Shown here one piece after another: positions 7,559 to 16,909 of a DNA stretch of 64,000 nt (position 1 is the stretch's first letter; each line of letters opens with the position of its first letter). Under the pieces are notes generated by a model that was not told the origin of the DNA, ran no database searches, and saw nothing but the letters and a program-made list of their open reading frames with translations. Position numbers and translations under genes: made by a program. The stretch is taken from positions 9,300,001 through 9,364,000 of the forward strand of contig NZ_CP108046.1 in NCBI RefSeq assembly GCF_041435115.1, written 5' to 3'. The DNA comes from Streptomyces sp. NBC_00289 (GTDB lineage Bacteria > Actinomycetota > Actinomycetes > Streptomycetales > Streptomycetaceae).

Positions 7559-9102
7559 CCGGCACTCCGACGCTGCTGGAGATGCGGTCGATCACCAAGA
7601 CCTTCCCCGGCGTGCGGGCACTCGCCGACGTCAACCTGGTGGTGAAACAGGGGGAAATCCACGCGATCTGCGGCGAGAACGGCGCCGGCAAGTCCACCCT
7701 CATGAAGGTGCTGAGCGGCGTGCACCCGCACGGGAGCTACACGGGCGGCATCGTCTACCGGGGCGAGGAGGTCCGGTTCCACGACATCCGGGCCAGCGAG
7801 CAGGCCGGCATCGTCATCATCCACCAGGAACTGGCGCTGGTCCCCGAGATGTCGATCACCGAGAACATCTTCCTCGGCAACGAGCCGCGCAGGCGTGGCG
7901 CGATCGACTGGAAGCGAGCCCAGCGCCTGGCCCTCGAGCTGATGGAACAGGTCGGACTCCGGGAGGACCCGGACACGCTGATCAAGGACATCGGCGTGGG
8001 CAAGCAGCAACTGGTCGAGATCGCCAAGGCGTTCGCCAAGGACGTGAAGCTGCTCATCCTCGACGAGCCGACCGCGGCCCTCAACGAGGCGGACTCCCGG
8101 CACCTGCTCGACCTGCTGCGCGGCTTCCGGGAGCGGGGCATCACCTCGATCATCATCTCCCACAAGCTCAACGAGATAGAGGCGGTCGCCGACACCATCA
8201 CGATCCTGCGCGACGGGCGGACGATCGAGAGCCTCGACGTCAAGGCGGACGGCGTCAACGAGGACCGCATCGTGCGCGGCATGGTCGGCCGCGAACTCAA
8301 CAGCCGGTTTCCTGATCACACGCCGAACGTCGGTGAGGTGTTCTTCGAGGTCCGCGACTGGACGGTGCGGCACCCCAGTTCCGAGGAACGGCTCGTGTGC
8401 AAGGGCTCCTCCTTCACCGTCCGGCGCGGCGAGATCGTCGGCTTCGCCGGTCTCATGGGCGCCGGCCGCACCGAACTCGCGATGAGCCTGTTCGGCCGCT
8501 CCTACGGCACCTACCTCTCCGGCCAGGTCTTCAAGGACGGCAAGGAGATCCAGCTCAAGTCGGTGGCCGACGCCATCGGGCACGGCCTCGCCTACGTCAG
8601 CGAGGACCGCAAGTCGATCGGCCTCAACCTGCTGGACGACATCAAGACCTCGATGGTCGCAGCCAAGCTGTCGAAGATCGCCCGGCGCCGGGTCGTCGAT
8701 CCGGTCCGTGAGCACCGGATCGCGGAGGAGTACCGCCAGAGCCTCCGGATCAAGACTCCCAGCGTCGACGAAGGCGTCGTGAAGCTCTCCGGCGGCAACC
8801 AGCAGAAGGTCGTCCTGGCGAAGTGGATGTTCACCGACCCCGACCTGCTGATCCTCGACGAGCCGACCCGCGGTATCGACGTGGGAGCCAAGTACGAGAT
8901 CTACGGGATCATCCAACGGCTGGTCGGCCAGGGCAAGGGCGTCATCGTCATCTCCTCCGAGCTGCCCGAACTCATCGGACTGTGCGACCGCATCTACACG
9001 GTCTTCGAAGGTGCCATCACCGGCGAGGTGACGCGCCGCGACGCGAACCCGGAACTCCTCATGAAGCAGATGACCTCCAACACGAAGACACCGACCCCAT
9101 GA
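7555..9102 (+). CDS. xylG: Monosaccharide ABC transporter, tandem ATP-binding subunit (XylG/GguA type)
   Basis: A 515-residue protein with two fused nucleotide-binding domains, as in RbsA, XylG, MglA and GguA. The first domain has Walker [10 protein letters not shown] (about residue 40), a [12 protein letters not shown] signature and Walker [12 protein letters not shown]. The second has the degenerate P-loop GLMGAGRTE typical of this family, the signature [14 protein letters not shown] and [12 protein letters not shown]. It powers uptake of a free sugar, probably a pentose or galactose-type aldose, with the permease and binding protein downstream. ATG 7555 is chosen because it overlaps the leader-peptide stop (ATGA) and lies at the conserved N-terminus ([17 protein letters not shown]). 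Its stop overlaps the permease start (ATGA), so the subunits are coupled in translation. Confidence 0.93.
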   Translation: MTGTPTLLEMRSITKTFPGVRALADVNLVVKQGEIHAICGENGAGKSTLMKVLSGVHPHGSYTGGIVYRGEEVRFHDIRASEQAGIVIIHQELALVPEMSITENIFLGNEPRRRGAIDWKRAQRLALELMEQVGLREDPDTLIKDIGVGKQQLVEIAKAFAKDVKLLILDEPTAALNEADSRHLLDLLRGFRERGITSIIISHKLNEIEAVADTITILRDGRTIESLDVKADGVNEDRIVRGMVGRELNSRFPDHTPNVGEVFFEVRDWTVRHPSSEERLVCKGSSFTVRRGEIVGFAGLMGAGRTELAMSLFGRSYGTYLSGQVFKDGKEIQLKSVADAIGHGLAYVSEDRKSIGLNLLDDIKTSMVAAKLSKIARRRVVDPVREHRIAEEYRQSLRIKTPSVDEGVVKLSGGNQQKVVLAKWMFTDPDLLILDEPTRGIDVGAKYEIYGIIQRLVGQGKGVIVISSELPELIGLCDRIYTVFEGAITGEVTRRDANPELLMKQMTSNTKTPTP

Positions 9103-10397
9103 GCCGCATCACAGAGCTGCAGAAGAACCTCTTCGGAGGTACGACGTCCAACGCCCGCCAGTTCGGCATGATCTCCACGCTCGTGGCGATCGTGCTGCTG
9201 TTCCAGATCTGGACCGGCGGCCTCACCCTGACCTCCGGCAACCTCATCGCCGTGGTCAGCCAGTACTCCTACATCCTGATCCTGGCCATCGGCATGCTGA
9301 TGGTGATCGTCGCCGGGCACATCGACCTGTCGGTCGGCTCGGTCGCGGCGTTCACCGGCATCGTGGTCGCCAAGGCGATGCAGGAGTACTCACTCCCATG
9401 GCCCCTGGGCATCCTGCTCGGGCTGCTCGTCGGCGCGGCGATCGGCGCCTGGCAGGGCTTCTGGGTCGCCTACGTGGGAGTGCCGGCCTTCATCGTCACC
9501 CTGGCCGGCATGCTGTTGTTCCGCGGTGGCAACCAGTACATCGGCAACGCCGACACCGTGCCGGTCCCCACCGGGTTCCGGGACATCGGCGCCGGATTCC
9601 TGCCCGAAGTGGGGCCGGAGACCGGCTACAACAACCTGACGCTGCTGCTGGGTCTGGCCGCTTGTCTGGGCGTGGCCTGGCGGGAGTGGCAGGCCCGGCA
9701 GACCCGCCGGGAGATGAACGCCGTCGCCGCGCCGCTGTGGGTGACCGGGATACGCCTGGCCGTCATGCTCACCGTCATCATCTTCACGACGCTGCGCTTC
9801 GCCGGCGGCCGCGTGGGCACCAGCCTGCCCATCTCCGGCATCATCCTGATCGCCCTGGTGCTCGCGTACTCGTACTACACCCGGAACACCATCGGCGGTC
9901 GGCACATCTACGCCGTCGGAGGCAACGCGCGGGCCGCCGAACTGTCCGGCGTGAAGCTCAAGCAGGTCAACTTCCTCGTCATGACGAACATGTCCGTCCT
10001 GGCCGCCCTGGCCGGCATGATCTTCGTCGCCCGGTCCGCGGCCTCCGGCCCCCAGGACGGCCTGAGCTGGGAACTGGACGCCATCGCGGCCGTCTTCATC
10101 GGTGGCGCGGCGGTCTCCGGCGGCCTCGGGACCATCAGCGGTTCCATCGTCGGCGGTCTCGTCATGGCACTGCTCAACAACGGACTGCAGCTGGAGGGCG
10201 TCGGCTCCGACATGGTCCAGATCATCAAGGGCCTGGTCCTCCTCCTCGCCGTCGCCTTCGACGTCTACAGCAAGAAGCAGGGGCGTTTCTCGATCATCGG
10301 AACGCTGATGCGCCCGTTCAACCGGGACGAGACGACCGCTCCCGTGGATCCGCCGAACCCCGCCTCCGACTCTCCCAAGGCCCCGGTCGCACGCTGA
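9099..10397 (+). CDS. xylH: Monosaccharide ABC transporter permease (XylH/GguB type)
   Basis: An inner-membrane permease of 432 residues with about ten to twelve hydrophobic segments and the family motifs [13 protein letters not shown] and [12 protein letters not shown]. The 90-residue insertion after the fifth segment (around [14 protein letters not shown]) and the overall length fit the XylH/MmsB branch and not the shorter RbsC branch. The C-terminal tail is Pro-rich and cytoplasmic. It begins four bases inside the ATPase gene and is followed after 80 bp by the binding-protein gene. Confidence 0.92.
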   Translation: MSRITELQKNLFGGTTSNARQFGMISTLVAIVLLFQIWTGGLTLTSGNLIAVVSQYSYILILAIGMLMVIVAGHIDLSVGSVAAFTGIVVAKAMQEYSLPWPLGILLGLLVGAAIGAWQGFWVAYVGVPAFIVTLAGMLLFRGGNQYIGNADTVPVPTGFRDIGAGFLPEVGPETGYNNLTLLLGLAACLGVAWREWQARQTRREMNAVAAPLWVTGIRLAVMLTVIIFTTLRFAGGRVGTSLPISGIILIALVLAYSYYTRNTIGGRHIYAVGGNARAAELSGVKLKQVNFLVMTNMSVLAALAGMIFVARSAASGPQDGLSWELDAIAAVFIGGAAVSGGLGTISGSIVGGLVMALLNNGLQLEGVGSDMVQIIKGLVLLLAVAFDVYSKKQGRFSIIGTLMRPFNRDETTAPVDPPNPASDSPKAPVAR

Positions 10398-10477
10398 ACG
10401 CAGGCCCGTCATCCGACAGCGCCGCATCTTACGGCGCCCAACCCAACCGGTATCACCGCAAGAAGGGCTCATCCACC

Positions 10478-11581
10478 ATGCGCACAAGCATCACCCGAGG
10501 AATCGCCGCGGCCGGCGCCGTCGCACTGCTCACCCTGGGCACGGCCTGCTCCAACGAACGCGAGGGCTCCACGGACAGCGGGGACTCCAAGGGCTTCGCG
10601 CAGGACTCCCTCGTGGGTGTCGCGCTGCCCGCGAAGACCTCGGAGAACTGGGTGCTGGCCGGCGACCTGTTCAGCAACGGTCTGAAGAAGGCCGGCTTCA
10701 AGGCCGACGTGCAGTACGCGGGCGCCTCGACCACCGTCGCGGACCAGCAGGCCCAGATCTCCTCCATGGTCACCAAGGGCGCGAAGGTGATCGTCATCGG
10801 CGCGACCGACGCCTCCCAGCTCTCCACGCAGGTGGCGCAGGCCAAGGAGGCCGGCGCGACCGTCATCGCCTACGACCGGCTCATCACCAACACACCCGAC
10901 ATCGACTACTACATCGCCTTCGACAACTTCAAGGTCGGCCAGCTCCAGGGGCAGGCACTGCTCGACGGCATGAAGGCGAAGAAGCCCAAGGGTCCCTGGA
11001 CGATCGAGCTGTTCTCCGGCTCACCGGACGACAACAACTCGAAGGTCTTCTTCGACGGCGCGATGGACGTCCTGAAGCCGCTCATCGACAAGGGTGACAT
11101 CGTTGTCGGATCGGGTCAGAAGAACATCAAGCAGACCGCGATCCAGGGGTGGAAGGCCGAGCTCGCCCAGCAGCGCATGGACTCGCTGCTGACCTCGACG
11201 TACAACGGTCGCAAGAAGCTCGACGGTGTCCTGTCCCCGAACGACACCCTCGCCCGCGCGGTCATCACCTCGGTCAAGGGCGCGGGCAAGTCGGTCCCCG
11301 TCGTCACCGGGCAGGACTCCGAAGTGGAGTCGGTGAAGTCGATCATGGCCGGTGAGCAGTACTCGACCATCAACAAGGACACCCGCAAGCTCGTCGCCGA
11401 GACCGTCAACATGGTCAAGTCCATCCAGAAGGGCGACAAGCCGGAGATCAACGACAGCAAGTCGTACAACAACGGCTCCAAGGTCGTCCCGGCCTACCTT
11501 CTCCCGCCGGTCATCGTGACCAAGGAGAACGCGGTCGAGGCCTACGCCAACGACCCGAAGCTCGCCCCGCTCACCAAGTAG
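10478..11581 (+). CDS. xylF: Monosaccharide-binding lipoprotein (ChvE/XylF type)
   Basis: A 367-residue periplasmic-type sugar-binding lipoprotein. The signal peptide ends in the lipobox LGTAC, with Cys24 the lipidated residue. Conserved blocks of the ChvE/XylF group are visible: MVTKGAKVIVIGATD, ATVIAYDRLI, DYYIAFDNFKVGQLQG and the late PNDTLARAVI. ChvE-type proteins bind several aldoses (xylose, galactose, arabinose, glucose), so the exact ligand cannot be read from sequence. It is the last gene of the transporter operon and is followed within 12 bp by a very strong hairpin terminator. The 80 bp gap before it, with GAAGGG upstream of the ATG, may allow independent, higher translation than for the membrane parts. 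Confidence 0.93.
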   Translation: MRTSITRGIAAAGAVALLTLGTACSNEREGSTDSGDSKGFAQDSLVGVALPAKTSENWVLAGDLFSNGLKKAGFKADVQYAGASTTVADQQAQISSMVTKGAKVIVIGATDASQLSTQVAQAKEAGATVIAYDRLITNTPDIDYYIAFDNFKVGQLQGQALLDGMKAKKPKGPWTIELFSGSPDDNNSKVFFDGAMDVLKPLIDKGDIVVGSGQKNIKQTAIQGWKAELAQQRMDSLLTSTYNGRKKLDGVLSPNDTLARAVITSVKGAGKSVPVVTGQDSEVESVKSIMAGEQYSTINKDTRKLVAETVNMVKSIQKGDKPEINDSKSYNNGSKVVPAYLLPPVIVTKENAVEAYANDPKLAPLTK

Positions 11582-11592
11582 GCCACCGCTGT

Positions 11593-11628
11593 CGTCCCGG
11601 GTCCGGAACAGGTTCCGGACCCGGGACG
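11593..11628. terminator. Strong bidirectional terminator hairpin
   Basis: A perfect 16-bp stem with a four-base loop (CGTCCCGGGTCCGGAA / TTCCGGACCCGGGACG, loop CAGG) sits 11 bp after the binding-protein stop. It also lies 70 bp beyond the stop of the minus-strand GH95-like gene, so it can serve both convergent transcripts. Confidence 0.85.
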
Positions 11629-11697
11629 GCCGGCACCTTCCCGGACGGGTGAGCGGGTGGGATGTGGCGGGCGTGACCGTGCCCGACCCGGACCCCC

Positions 11698-14031
11698 TCA
11701 ACCGACGGGCAACCCCCAGCGAGGCGCGGGCTCGTTCGGGCGTACGGGCGCCACGGTCAGGTCGGGCCGCTCACCCTTGGCCGCGATCAGCGCCGACTCG
11801 CCTTTGCGCAGGGTGATCCGAACGGCGCCGTCGCCGGCGTCGGCGTAGCGGAGCGGGCGGCCCCACCGGTCCCGTACGTCGACCGGTCCCGCGATCCCGT
11901 GCCGTACGACGCACGGTGCTCCCGCCTCGCTGACCAGTCGCACCCAGCGGGTGAAACCGCCCCGGCGGACCGCGCTCAGCAGGAACGCGCCCTGGGTACG
12001 GAAGTCGTGCACGGCCAGGTCGGCCCAGGCGGCGGGCAGCGCGGGGAAGACCCTGATGACGTCGCCCCAGGACTGGCACACCATGTCGTGCAGTGACTGG
12101 ACCGCGGACAGTGGTGTCTCGATGACCGGCCCCGACTCCTGGTACATGGTGTTGGGCCGGATGAAGCGGGTCATCAGCTCGCCGAGGTACTTCAGCGCGT
12201 CCTCGCCCTTGCCGAGCAGCGCCGACATCGAGGCGGCGCCCGTGAAGGTGTAGCCCTGGAGGGCGCCTTCGAAGCCCACCCAGTGCGCCAACGACCTCTC
12301 TATCAGGGCGCGTTCGTCAGGGGTACGGCCGGTCACCTCGTACAGCGGGTAGACCGCGAGCATGTGCGAGTAGTGCCGGTGGGACTTGGCGAAGGGAATG
12401 TCCGCACCGATCATGAAGCCGTTCGCGTCCGTGGGATACGGCGTCCGCCGTGCGAGCACTTCGCGCCAGCGGGGCGCCAGCGCGTCGTCGATGCCGAGGC
12501 GTTGGGCGGCGTCCAGGAGCGTACGGCAGCCCCAGGTCAGAAGCATCAGGTCGTAGTTGCAGTCGCGCGAGTCGCCGCCGTACTCGGGGGAGAACGTGGC
12601 GGGCAGGTGCAGTTTGCCGTCCGGGCCCGGCTCCAGGAAGTGCAGGTAGTAGTTGATCGCCTTGCGCAGGAGGGGGAAGAGGACGTCGCGGAGGATCGAC
12701 TCGTCCATGGTGTGCCGGTAGCTGAGCCAGACGTTGTGCAGTGCCCAGGTCAGGTTGCCGACCTCGGGGGTGGGCGGGTCCTGACCCGGGATGCCGACGC
12801 CGTAACCGGTGAGCGGGTCGGCCGCGCCGTTGACCAGGTGGGGATCGGTGGTGCGCGGGATGCCCAGCGAGTCACCCCGGTACGGCGTGGACACCTCGGC
12901 GGCGAGGTTGTCCCGGAACTCGCTCAACGCCCGTGTGACGGCGTCCAGTTCCAGGTGGTTGGAGCCGTGGATGAGCCAGTACTCCAGCTGGGCGTTGAGG
13001 TTCCACCAGGTGTTGGGCCACGGTGTGGGTTCCAGCCAGGGACCGCTCGTCGCCATCACGGGGGCGTCGCGGCGGGCGGCGGAGGCTGCCTTGTACAGCT
13101 GGATCCAGTAGAAGCGCTGCATGCGGGCGTCGGGGACGGACAGGAAACTCTTGCGGTAGTAGGCCTGCCACCACGCCCGGTGCGTCACCGCCAGGGCGGA
13201 GTACGGCAGCAGGGCCGTGGCACGGACCGCCTTCAGGGCGCGGGCCAGGGCCGTGGTGCGCGGATGGGAGTGCGCGACGTGCGCGTACAGCGTCCGCGTC
13301 CGGCCCCTGGACCGCTCGCGCCACGCCGTGACGTGCTGCCCGTCGGCGAGAAGCGGTTGGACGGCGGCGCTCACCCCGTCGTGGTCCTCGATCACGGCGG
13401 GCGGGTTGCCCTGATAGCCGACCGGCAGTGGCTTGAAGGCGGCCCGCGGGCTGATCGCGTCCGCCGGATGGAACACCCAGCGGAAGCCGCGTTCACCCTC
13501 GCTCGGCGTGACCTCCACGGCGAGGACCGAGCGGTCGTTGTGGACCAGGGCACGCAGGGTCAGGGTGCCCTTCTCGGTGGTGAGGGTGCCGGTCAGCTCG
13601 GCGTCGTGCAGCGACAGGCGCCAGTCGATGCCGGTGATCGCGCCCACCGGCTCCAGGGTGAAGTACCCGATCGGCAGCCGGGCCAGACCGAAGAGGGACC
13701 CGAACTCGGGTCGGTGGTCCTGCACTTCGGAGTGCTGGACGTTGAAGCGCACGGCCGTCGACGCGGCACCCGGTTCCGCGTAGATCCCGGAGCCGAGGAA
13801 GCCGTTGCCGAGGAACGGGCCCTCGTACCAGGTGGCCGGCATCCGCTGCCAGACCATGTCGGCGTCATCGAGCACGGTCCGCCAGGGATCCGTCTGTGTC
13901 GTGGTGGCCCCGGCCTGGTCGGCCGCCCTCGCCCGCGTGGCCGGGCCCGAAGCCAGCAGTGCGCCACCCAGGGCGGATCCGGTGGCGAGCACGGTACGTC
14001 TGGACGGGTCGGGCACGAGGGGGAAGGTCAC
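11698..14031 (-). CDS. Tat-exported glycoside hydrolase, GH95-like
   Basis: A 777-residue exported enzyme. The N-terminus has a twin-arginine signal (SRRTVLATGSALGGALLA, about residues 10-27) with cleavage after about residue 36. An N-terminal beta-sandwich with LGNGFLGSGIYAEPG and FNVQHSEVQDHRPEF is followed by an (alpha/alpha)6 barrel (about residues 270-680) with TWWNLNAQLEYWLI, HLPATFSPEYGG and RHYSHMLAVYPL. This architecture and these motifs are those of the GH95 alpha-L-fucosidase/galactosidase fold and its relatives. It is a little shorter than many GH95 enzymes and divergent in the catalytic region, so the substrate is not certain. The start at 14031 opens with MTFPLVPDPSRR. Upstream (14032-14208) is its promoter region, containing TACGTC and GACGTA arms about 20 bp apart. 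Confidence 0.8.
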   Translation of the reverse strand: MTFPLVPDPSRRTVLATGSALGGALLASGPATRARAADQAGATTTQTDPWRTVLDDADMVWQRMPATWYEGPFLGNGFLGSGIYAEPGAASTAVRFNVQHSEVQDHRPEFGSLFGLARLPIGYFTLEPVGAITGIDWRLSLHDAELTGTLTTEKGTLTLRALVHNDRSVLAVEVTPSEGERGFRWVFHPADAISPRAAFKPLPVGYQGNPPAVIEDHDGVSAAVQPLLADGQHVTAWRERSRGRTRTLYAHVAHSHPRTTALARALKAVRATALLPYSALAVTHRAWWQAYYRKSFLSVPDARMQRFYWIQLYKAASAARRDAPVMATSGPWLEPTPWPNTWWNLNAQLEYWLIHGSNHLELDAVTRALSEFRDNLAAEVSTPYRGDSLGIPRTTDPHLVNGAADPLTGYGVGIPGQDPPTPEVGNLTWALHNVWLSYRHTMDESILRDVLFPLLRKAINYYLHFLEPGPDGKLHLPATFSPEYGGDSRDCNYDLMLLTWGCRTLLDAAQRLGIDDALAPRWREVLARRTPYPTDANGFMIGADIPFAKSHRHYSHMLAVYPLYEVTGRTPDERALIERSLAHWVGFEGALQGYTFTGAASMSALLGKGEDALKYLGELMTRFIRPNTMYQESGPVIETPLSAVQSLHDMVCQSWGDVIRVFPALPAAWADLAVHDFRTQGAFLLSAVRRGGFTRWVRLVSEAGAPCVVRHGIAGPVDVRDRWGRPLRYADAGDGAVRITLRKGESALIAAKGERPDLTVAPVRPNEPAPRWGLPVG

Positions 14032-14208
14032 GTTGTCTCCAGGCGGGCTCAGTGATTCATCGGAGCTATCCCGCGTTGCAACATAGAGAGGGGAGTGATG
14101 TACGTCAATGCGTCAGGAGAGATCCGACGTATGGAGTCGATGGCCTTCTGGCTTTCCGGCCTTCATCGCTGAACGGAGCGGCAGGGTGCGGATCGGCGCG
14201 CCGGGGTG

Positions 14209-15105
14209 TCAGTCCTCGAGCATCCAGGCGCGGGTGCCGAACGACCCGCACGCCCGCGAGGCCACCACGGCCGCGCCCCGCAGGGCCTCGACGAAGCTCT
14301 CCGGCGTCAACTGGTCCTGCGTCGCGAGGCGATGGGCCAGGACCCCGTGCAGGACGTCACCGGCGCCCAGGGTGTCGGCCACGCGGACGGACGGCACGTC
14401 CACCGTGCCACTGCCGTCGGGGCCCGCCCACAGGATGGACTGTCCTCCCCGGCTGACCGCCGACCACCTGACCCCGTGCTCGCGCAGGAACCGCAGGGTG
14501 TCGGTCGGTGTGCTCGCACCCGGCGGGTGGAAGTCGGCCGAGCAGACGGCCACGTCGATCGACGACAGCAGGTGCCCCGTGCCGTCCTTCCAGCTGCCCC
14601 CGTCGAGAAGGGTCGGCCGGCCGGCGGCACGCGCGGCGCGGGCGGCGGCCACGGCCAGTTCGCCGTGGTGGCCGTCGAACTCGGCGATGTCACACGCCGC
14701 CACCCGCGCGTCGAGATCGTCGGGCGGCGCGATCCGGTACCCCGACGCATTGGTCGAGGCGACGGCACGGTCCCCGCTGGAGGCGGTCACCAGGATGGAG
14801 GACACGACGGGCGGCTCGACCGAGTCGGCGGCCAGATCCGACACGGCCACACCCAGCCGGTTCAGGTCCGCCGCGACCTCCACTCCCAGCGGATGGGAGC
14901 CGATCGCGGTGAGCAGTTCGGCCGCGCCGCCCACGTGACGGAAGGCCGCGGCCGCGTTCGCCGCCGGACCGCCTGCGGCGACAACCTGCTGATGAGCCGT
15001 CAGTTTCTCGTTGGAGGCCGGCGCGTGGTCCACGAGCTGGATGACGTCCAGCGTGCTCAGGCCGACGAACAGACCTGACGGGCGTCGTCCCCTGATCGGC
15101 TTCAC
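14209..15105 (-). CDS. PfkB-family carbohydrate kinase
   Basis: A cytoplasmic sugar kinase of 298 residues from GTG 15105. The N-terminal signature AAGGPAANAAAAFRHVGG (sugar binding) and the C-terminal DTLGAGDVLHG (anion hole, catalytic Asp about 250) are both intact, so the enzyme should be active. PfkB members phosphorylate ribose, fructose, 2-keto-3-deoxygluconate, adenosine and similar substrates; sequence does not decide between these. It is codirectional with the GH95-like gene 177 bp downstream and could phosphorylate a sugar released by neighbouring glycosidases. It is divergent from the APC permease gene. Confidence 0.88.
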   Translation of the reverse strand: MKPIRGRRPSGLFVGLSTLDVIQLVDHAPASNEKLTAHQQVVAAGGPAANAAAAFRHVGGAAELLTAIGSHPLGVEVAADLNRLGVAVSDLAADSVEPPVVSSILVTASSGDRAVASTNASGYRIAPPDDLDARVAACDIAEFDGHHGELAVAAARAARAAGRPTLLDGGSWKDGTGHLLSSIDVAVCSADFHPPGASTPTDTLRFLREHGVRWSAVSRGGQSILWAGPDGSGTVDVPSVRVADTLGAGDVLHGVLAHRLATQDQLTPESFVEALRGAAVVASRACGSFGTRAWMLED

Positions 15106-15335
15106 TCACCAGCACCTTCGTCCTGCCTCACCATGCGGGCAGTGTACGAACCCCCGGAGCGGCAGGGACGAATTCACCAGACCCGTCGGCGGATTCCGTC
15201 GATTCTGTGAAAAGCGAGTGCATTCTGGCGGAGAAGGGATGGTCAAAAGTTGCACATGTACGCTTGTGCGTTTTCGCGGCGACAGCGGATCATTGGCCGG
15301 ATCCTTTCCCTACCACGAGCACCCAGGAGCTCCCG

Positions 15336-16865
15336 GTGACCGCTGGCCCGATAGAAACTGCGCCGGTCGACACGCCCGCCGCAGCCCAGGCGGAGCGGCG
15401 GAAACTGCGCAAGCACTTCGGCCGCTTCGACATTCTCTTCTTCCTTCTGTGCACCATCGTCGGCGTCGACACCATCGGCACCGTGGCCAGTTCCGGCGCG
15501 GAGGCGTTCACCTGGCTCATCGTGCTGGCCGTGGTGTTCTTCGTCCCCTCCGCGCTGCTGACCGCCGAACTCGGGGCAGCCTTCCCCGACGAGGGCGGCC
15601 CCTACATCTGGACCAGCCGCGCCTTCGGCCGGCTCGCGGGTGCCGTGAACAACTTCCTGTACTGGATCACCAATCCCGTATGGCTGGGCGGCACGCTCTC
15701 CGTCGTCGCCGTCACGGCCTACACCACCTTCTTCAACGAGGGGAAGGACCTGAGCACCCCGGCCTTCTACGCCTTCACCCTCGTGTTCATCTGGGTGGGC
15801 GTGCTCGCCGCGATCCTCTCCTTCGACGTCGGCAAATGGATTCCCACCGTCGGCGCCTGGAGCCGTTTCGTCCTCCTCGGCCTGTTCACCCTCACCGTCG
15901 TCGTCTACGGCGTCCAGCACGGCCTGCACGGGTTCGGGCTCGGCGACTTCTCCCCGACCTACGCGGGATTCGTCGGTCTGGTGCCCGTCCTGATGTTCAA
16001 CTACGTCGGTTTCGAGCTGCCCAGCACCGCCGGCGACGAGATGACCGACGCCCAGAAGGACGTGCCCTTCGCCATCTTCCGCAGCGCCGTCCTCGCCGTC
16101 CTCCTGTACGCGCTGCCGATCCTCGGCATCCTTCTCGTCCTGCCGGTCGACGCCATCACCGGCCTCGGCGGATTCGTCGACGCGATCCGACAGGTCTTCA
16201 CGGTGTACGGCGGCCATGTCGCCGCCGACGGCACCGTCACGCTCAGCGGTGCCGGCAGTCTGCTCGGGGACCTCGCCGCGGTCATGTTCATCCTCACGGT
16301 GCTGTCCTCCGGCGTCACCTGGGTCATGGGCTCCGACCGCGCGCTCGCCGTCTCCGGCTACGACGGCGCCGCGCCCCGATTCCTCGGCGTCATCTCCAGC
16401 CGGTTCGGTACCCCGGTAAGAGTCAACATCCTCAGCGGCCTGGTCTCCACGCTCGTCCTCGTCCTGGCCCACGAACTGACCGGCGGCAGCGCGGCCAAGC
16501 TCTTCGGCGCCGTCCTCGGCCTCGCCATCTCCACCACCCTCTTCAGCTACCTGGGCATCTTCCCGGCGCTCGCGGTACTGCGCCGGAAGGCCCCGGACAC
16601 TCCCCGTCCGTACCGGGCGCCCTTCCCCCGCACGATCAGCGTCGTCCTCACCCTGCTCGTGCTGTTCGCCGGCGTGCAGCTGGTCGCCCCCGGACTCGGC
16701 GACCACTGGTTCGGCTCCGGCTACGCCCCGGACGGCTGGAAGCACGGCGAGCGCTGGAAGTACCTGCTGACGGAGACCGTCCCGCTCGCCGGGTTCATGC
16801 TCCTCGGCGTCCTCTTCTGGGCCCTGGGCAAGCCGACCCGCACGTCGTCCGCCGCCATCAGGTAG
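15336..16865 (+). CDS. APC-superfamily amino-acid/polyamine permease
   Basis: An inner-membrane transporter of 509 residues with about 12 hydrophobic helices. GTG 15336 is chosen because AGGAG lies eight bases upstream; the cytoplasmic N-terminus is then 30 residues before helix 1 (FDILFFLLCTIVGVDTIGTV). Family features include the G-x-G type unwound segment of helix 1, PDEGGPYIWTSRAFG (helix 2-3 region) and NYVGFELPSTAGDEM, which matches the amino-acid-binding helix 6 of APC porters. An external loop after helix 11 contains WFGSGYAPDGWKHGERWK. The substrate is probably an amino acid or polyamine. No catabolic gene is adjacent to indicate which one. Confidence 0.87.
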   Translation: MTAGPIETAPVDTPAAAQAERRKLRKHFGRFDILFFLLCTIVGVDTIGTVASSGAEAFTWLIVLAVVFFVPSALLTAELGAAFPDEGGPYIWTSRAFGRLAGAVNNFLYWITNPVWLGGTLSVVAVTAYTTFFNEGKDLSTPAFYAFTLVFIWVGVLAAILSFDVGKWIPTVGAWSRFVLLGLFTLTVVVYGVQHGLHGFGLGDFSPTYAGFVGLVPVLMFNYVGFELPSTAGDEMTDAQKDVPFAIFRSAVLAVLLYALPILGILLVLPVDAITGLGGFVDAIRQVFTVYGGHVAADGTVTLSGAGSLLGDLAAVMFILTVLSSGVTWVMGSDRALAVSGYDGAAPRFLGVISSRFGTPVRVNILSGLVSTLVLVLAHELTGGSAAKLFGAVLGLAISTTLFSYLGIFPALAVLRRKAPDTPRPYRAPFPRTISVVLTLLVLFAGVQLVAPGLGDHWFGSGYAPDGWKHGERWKYLLTETVPLAGFMLLGVLFWALGKPTRTSSAAIR

Positions 16866-16879
16866 CGGCTGCCGGTGGC

Positions 16880-16893
16880 GGCCGGGCCCGGCC
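16880..16893. terminator. GC palindrome between convergent genes
   Basis: The 44-bp gap between the APC permease and the DEAD-box helicase genes holds GGCCGGGCCCGGCC and an overlapping second copy of CCGGGCCCGG. These can form a GC-rich hairpin that could end both transcripts. Confidence 0.45.
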
Positions 16894-16909
16894 GGGCCCG
16901 GTCCGGTCG

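Noticed and set aside
12283..14055. Plus-strand frame opposite the GH95-like gene
   Set aside because: Antisense shadow; the minus frame has the Tat signal and glycosidase motifs.
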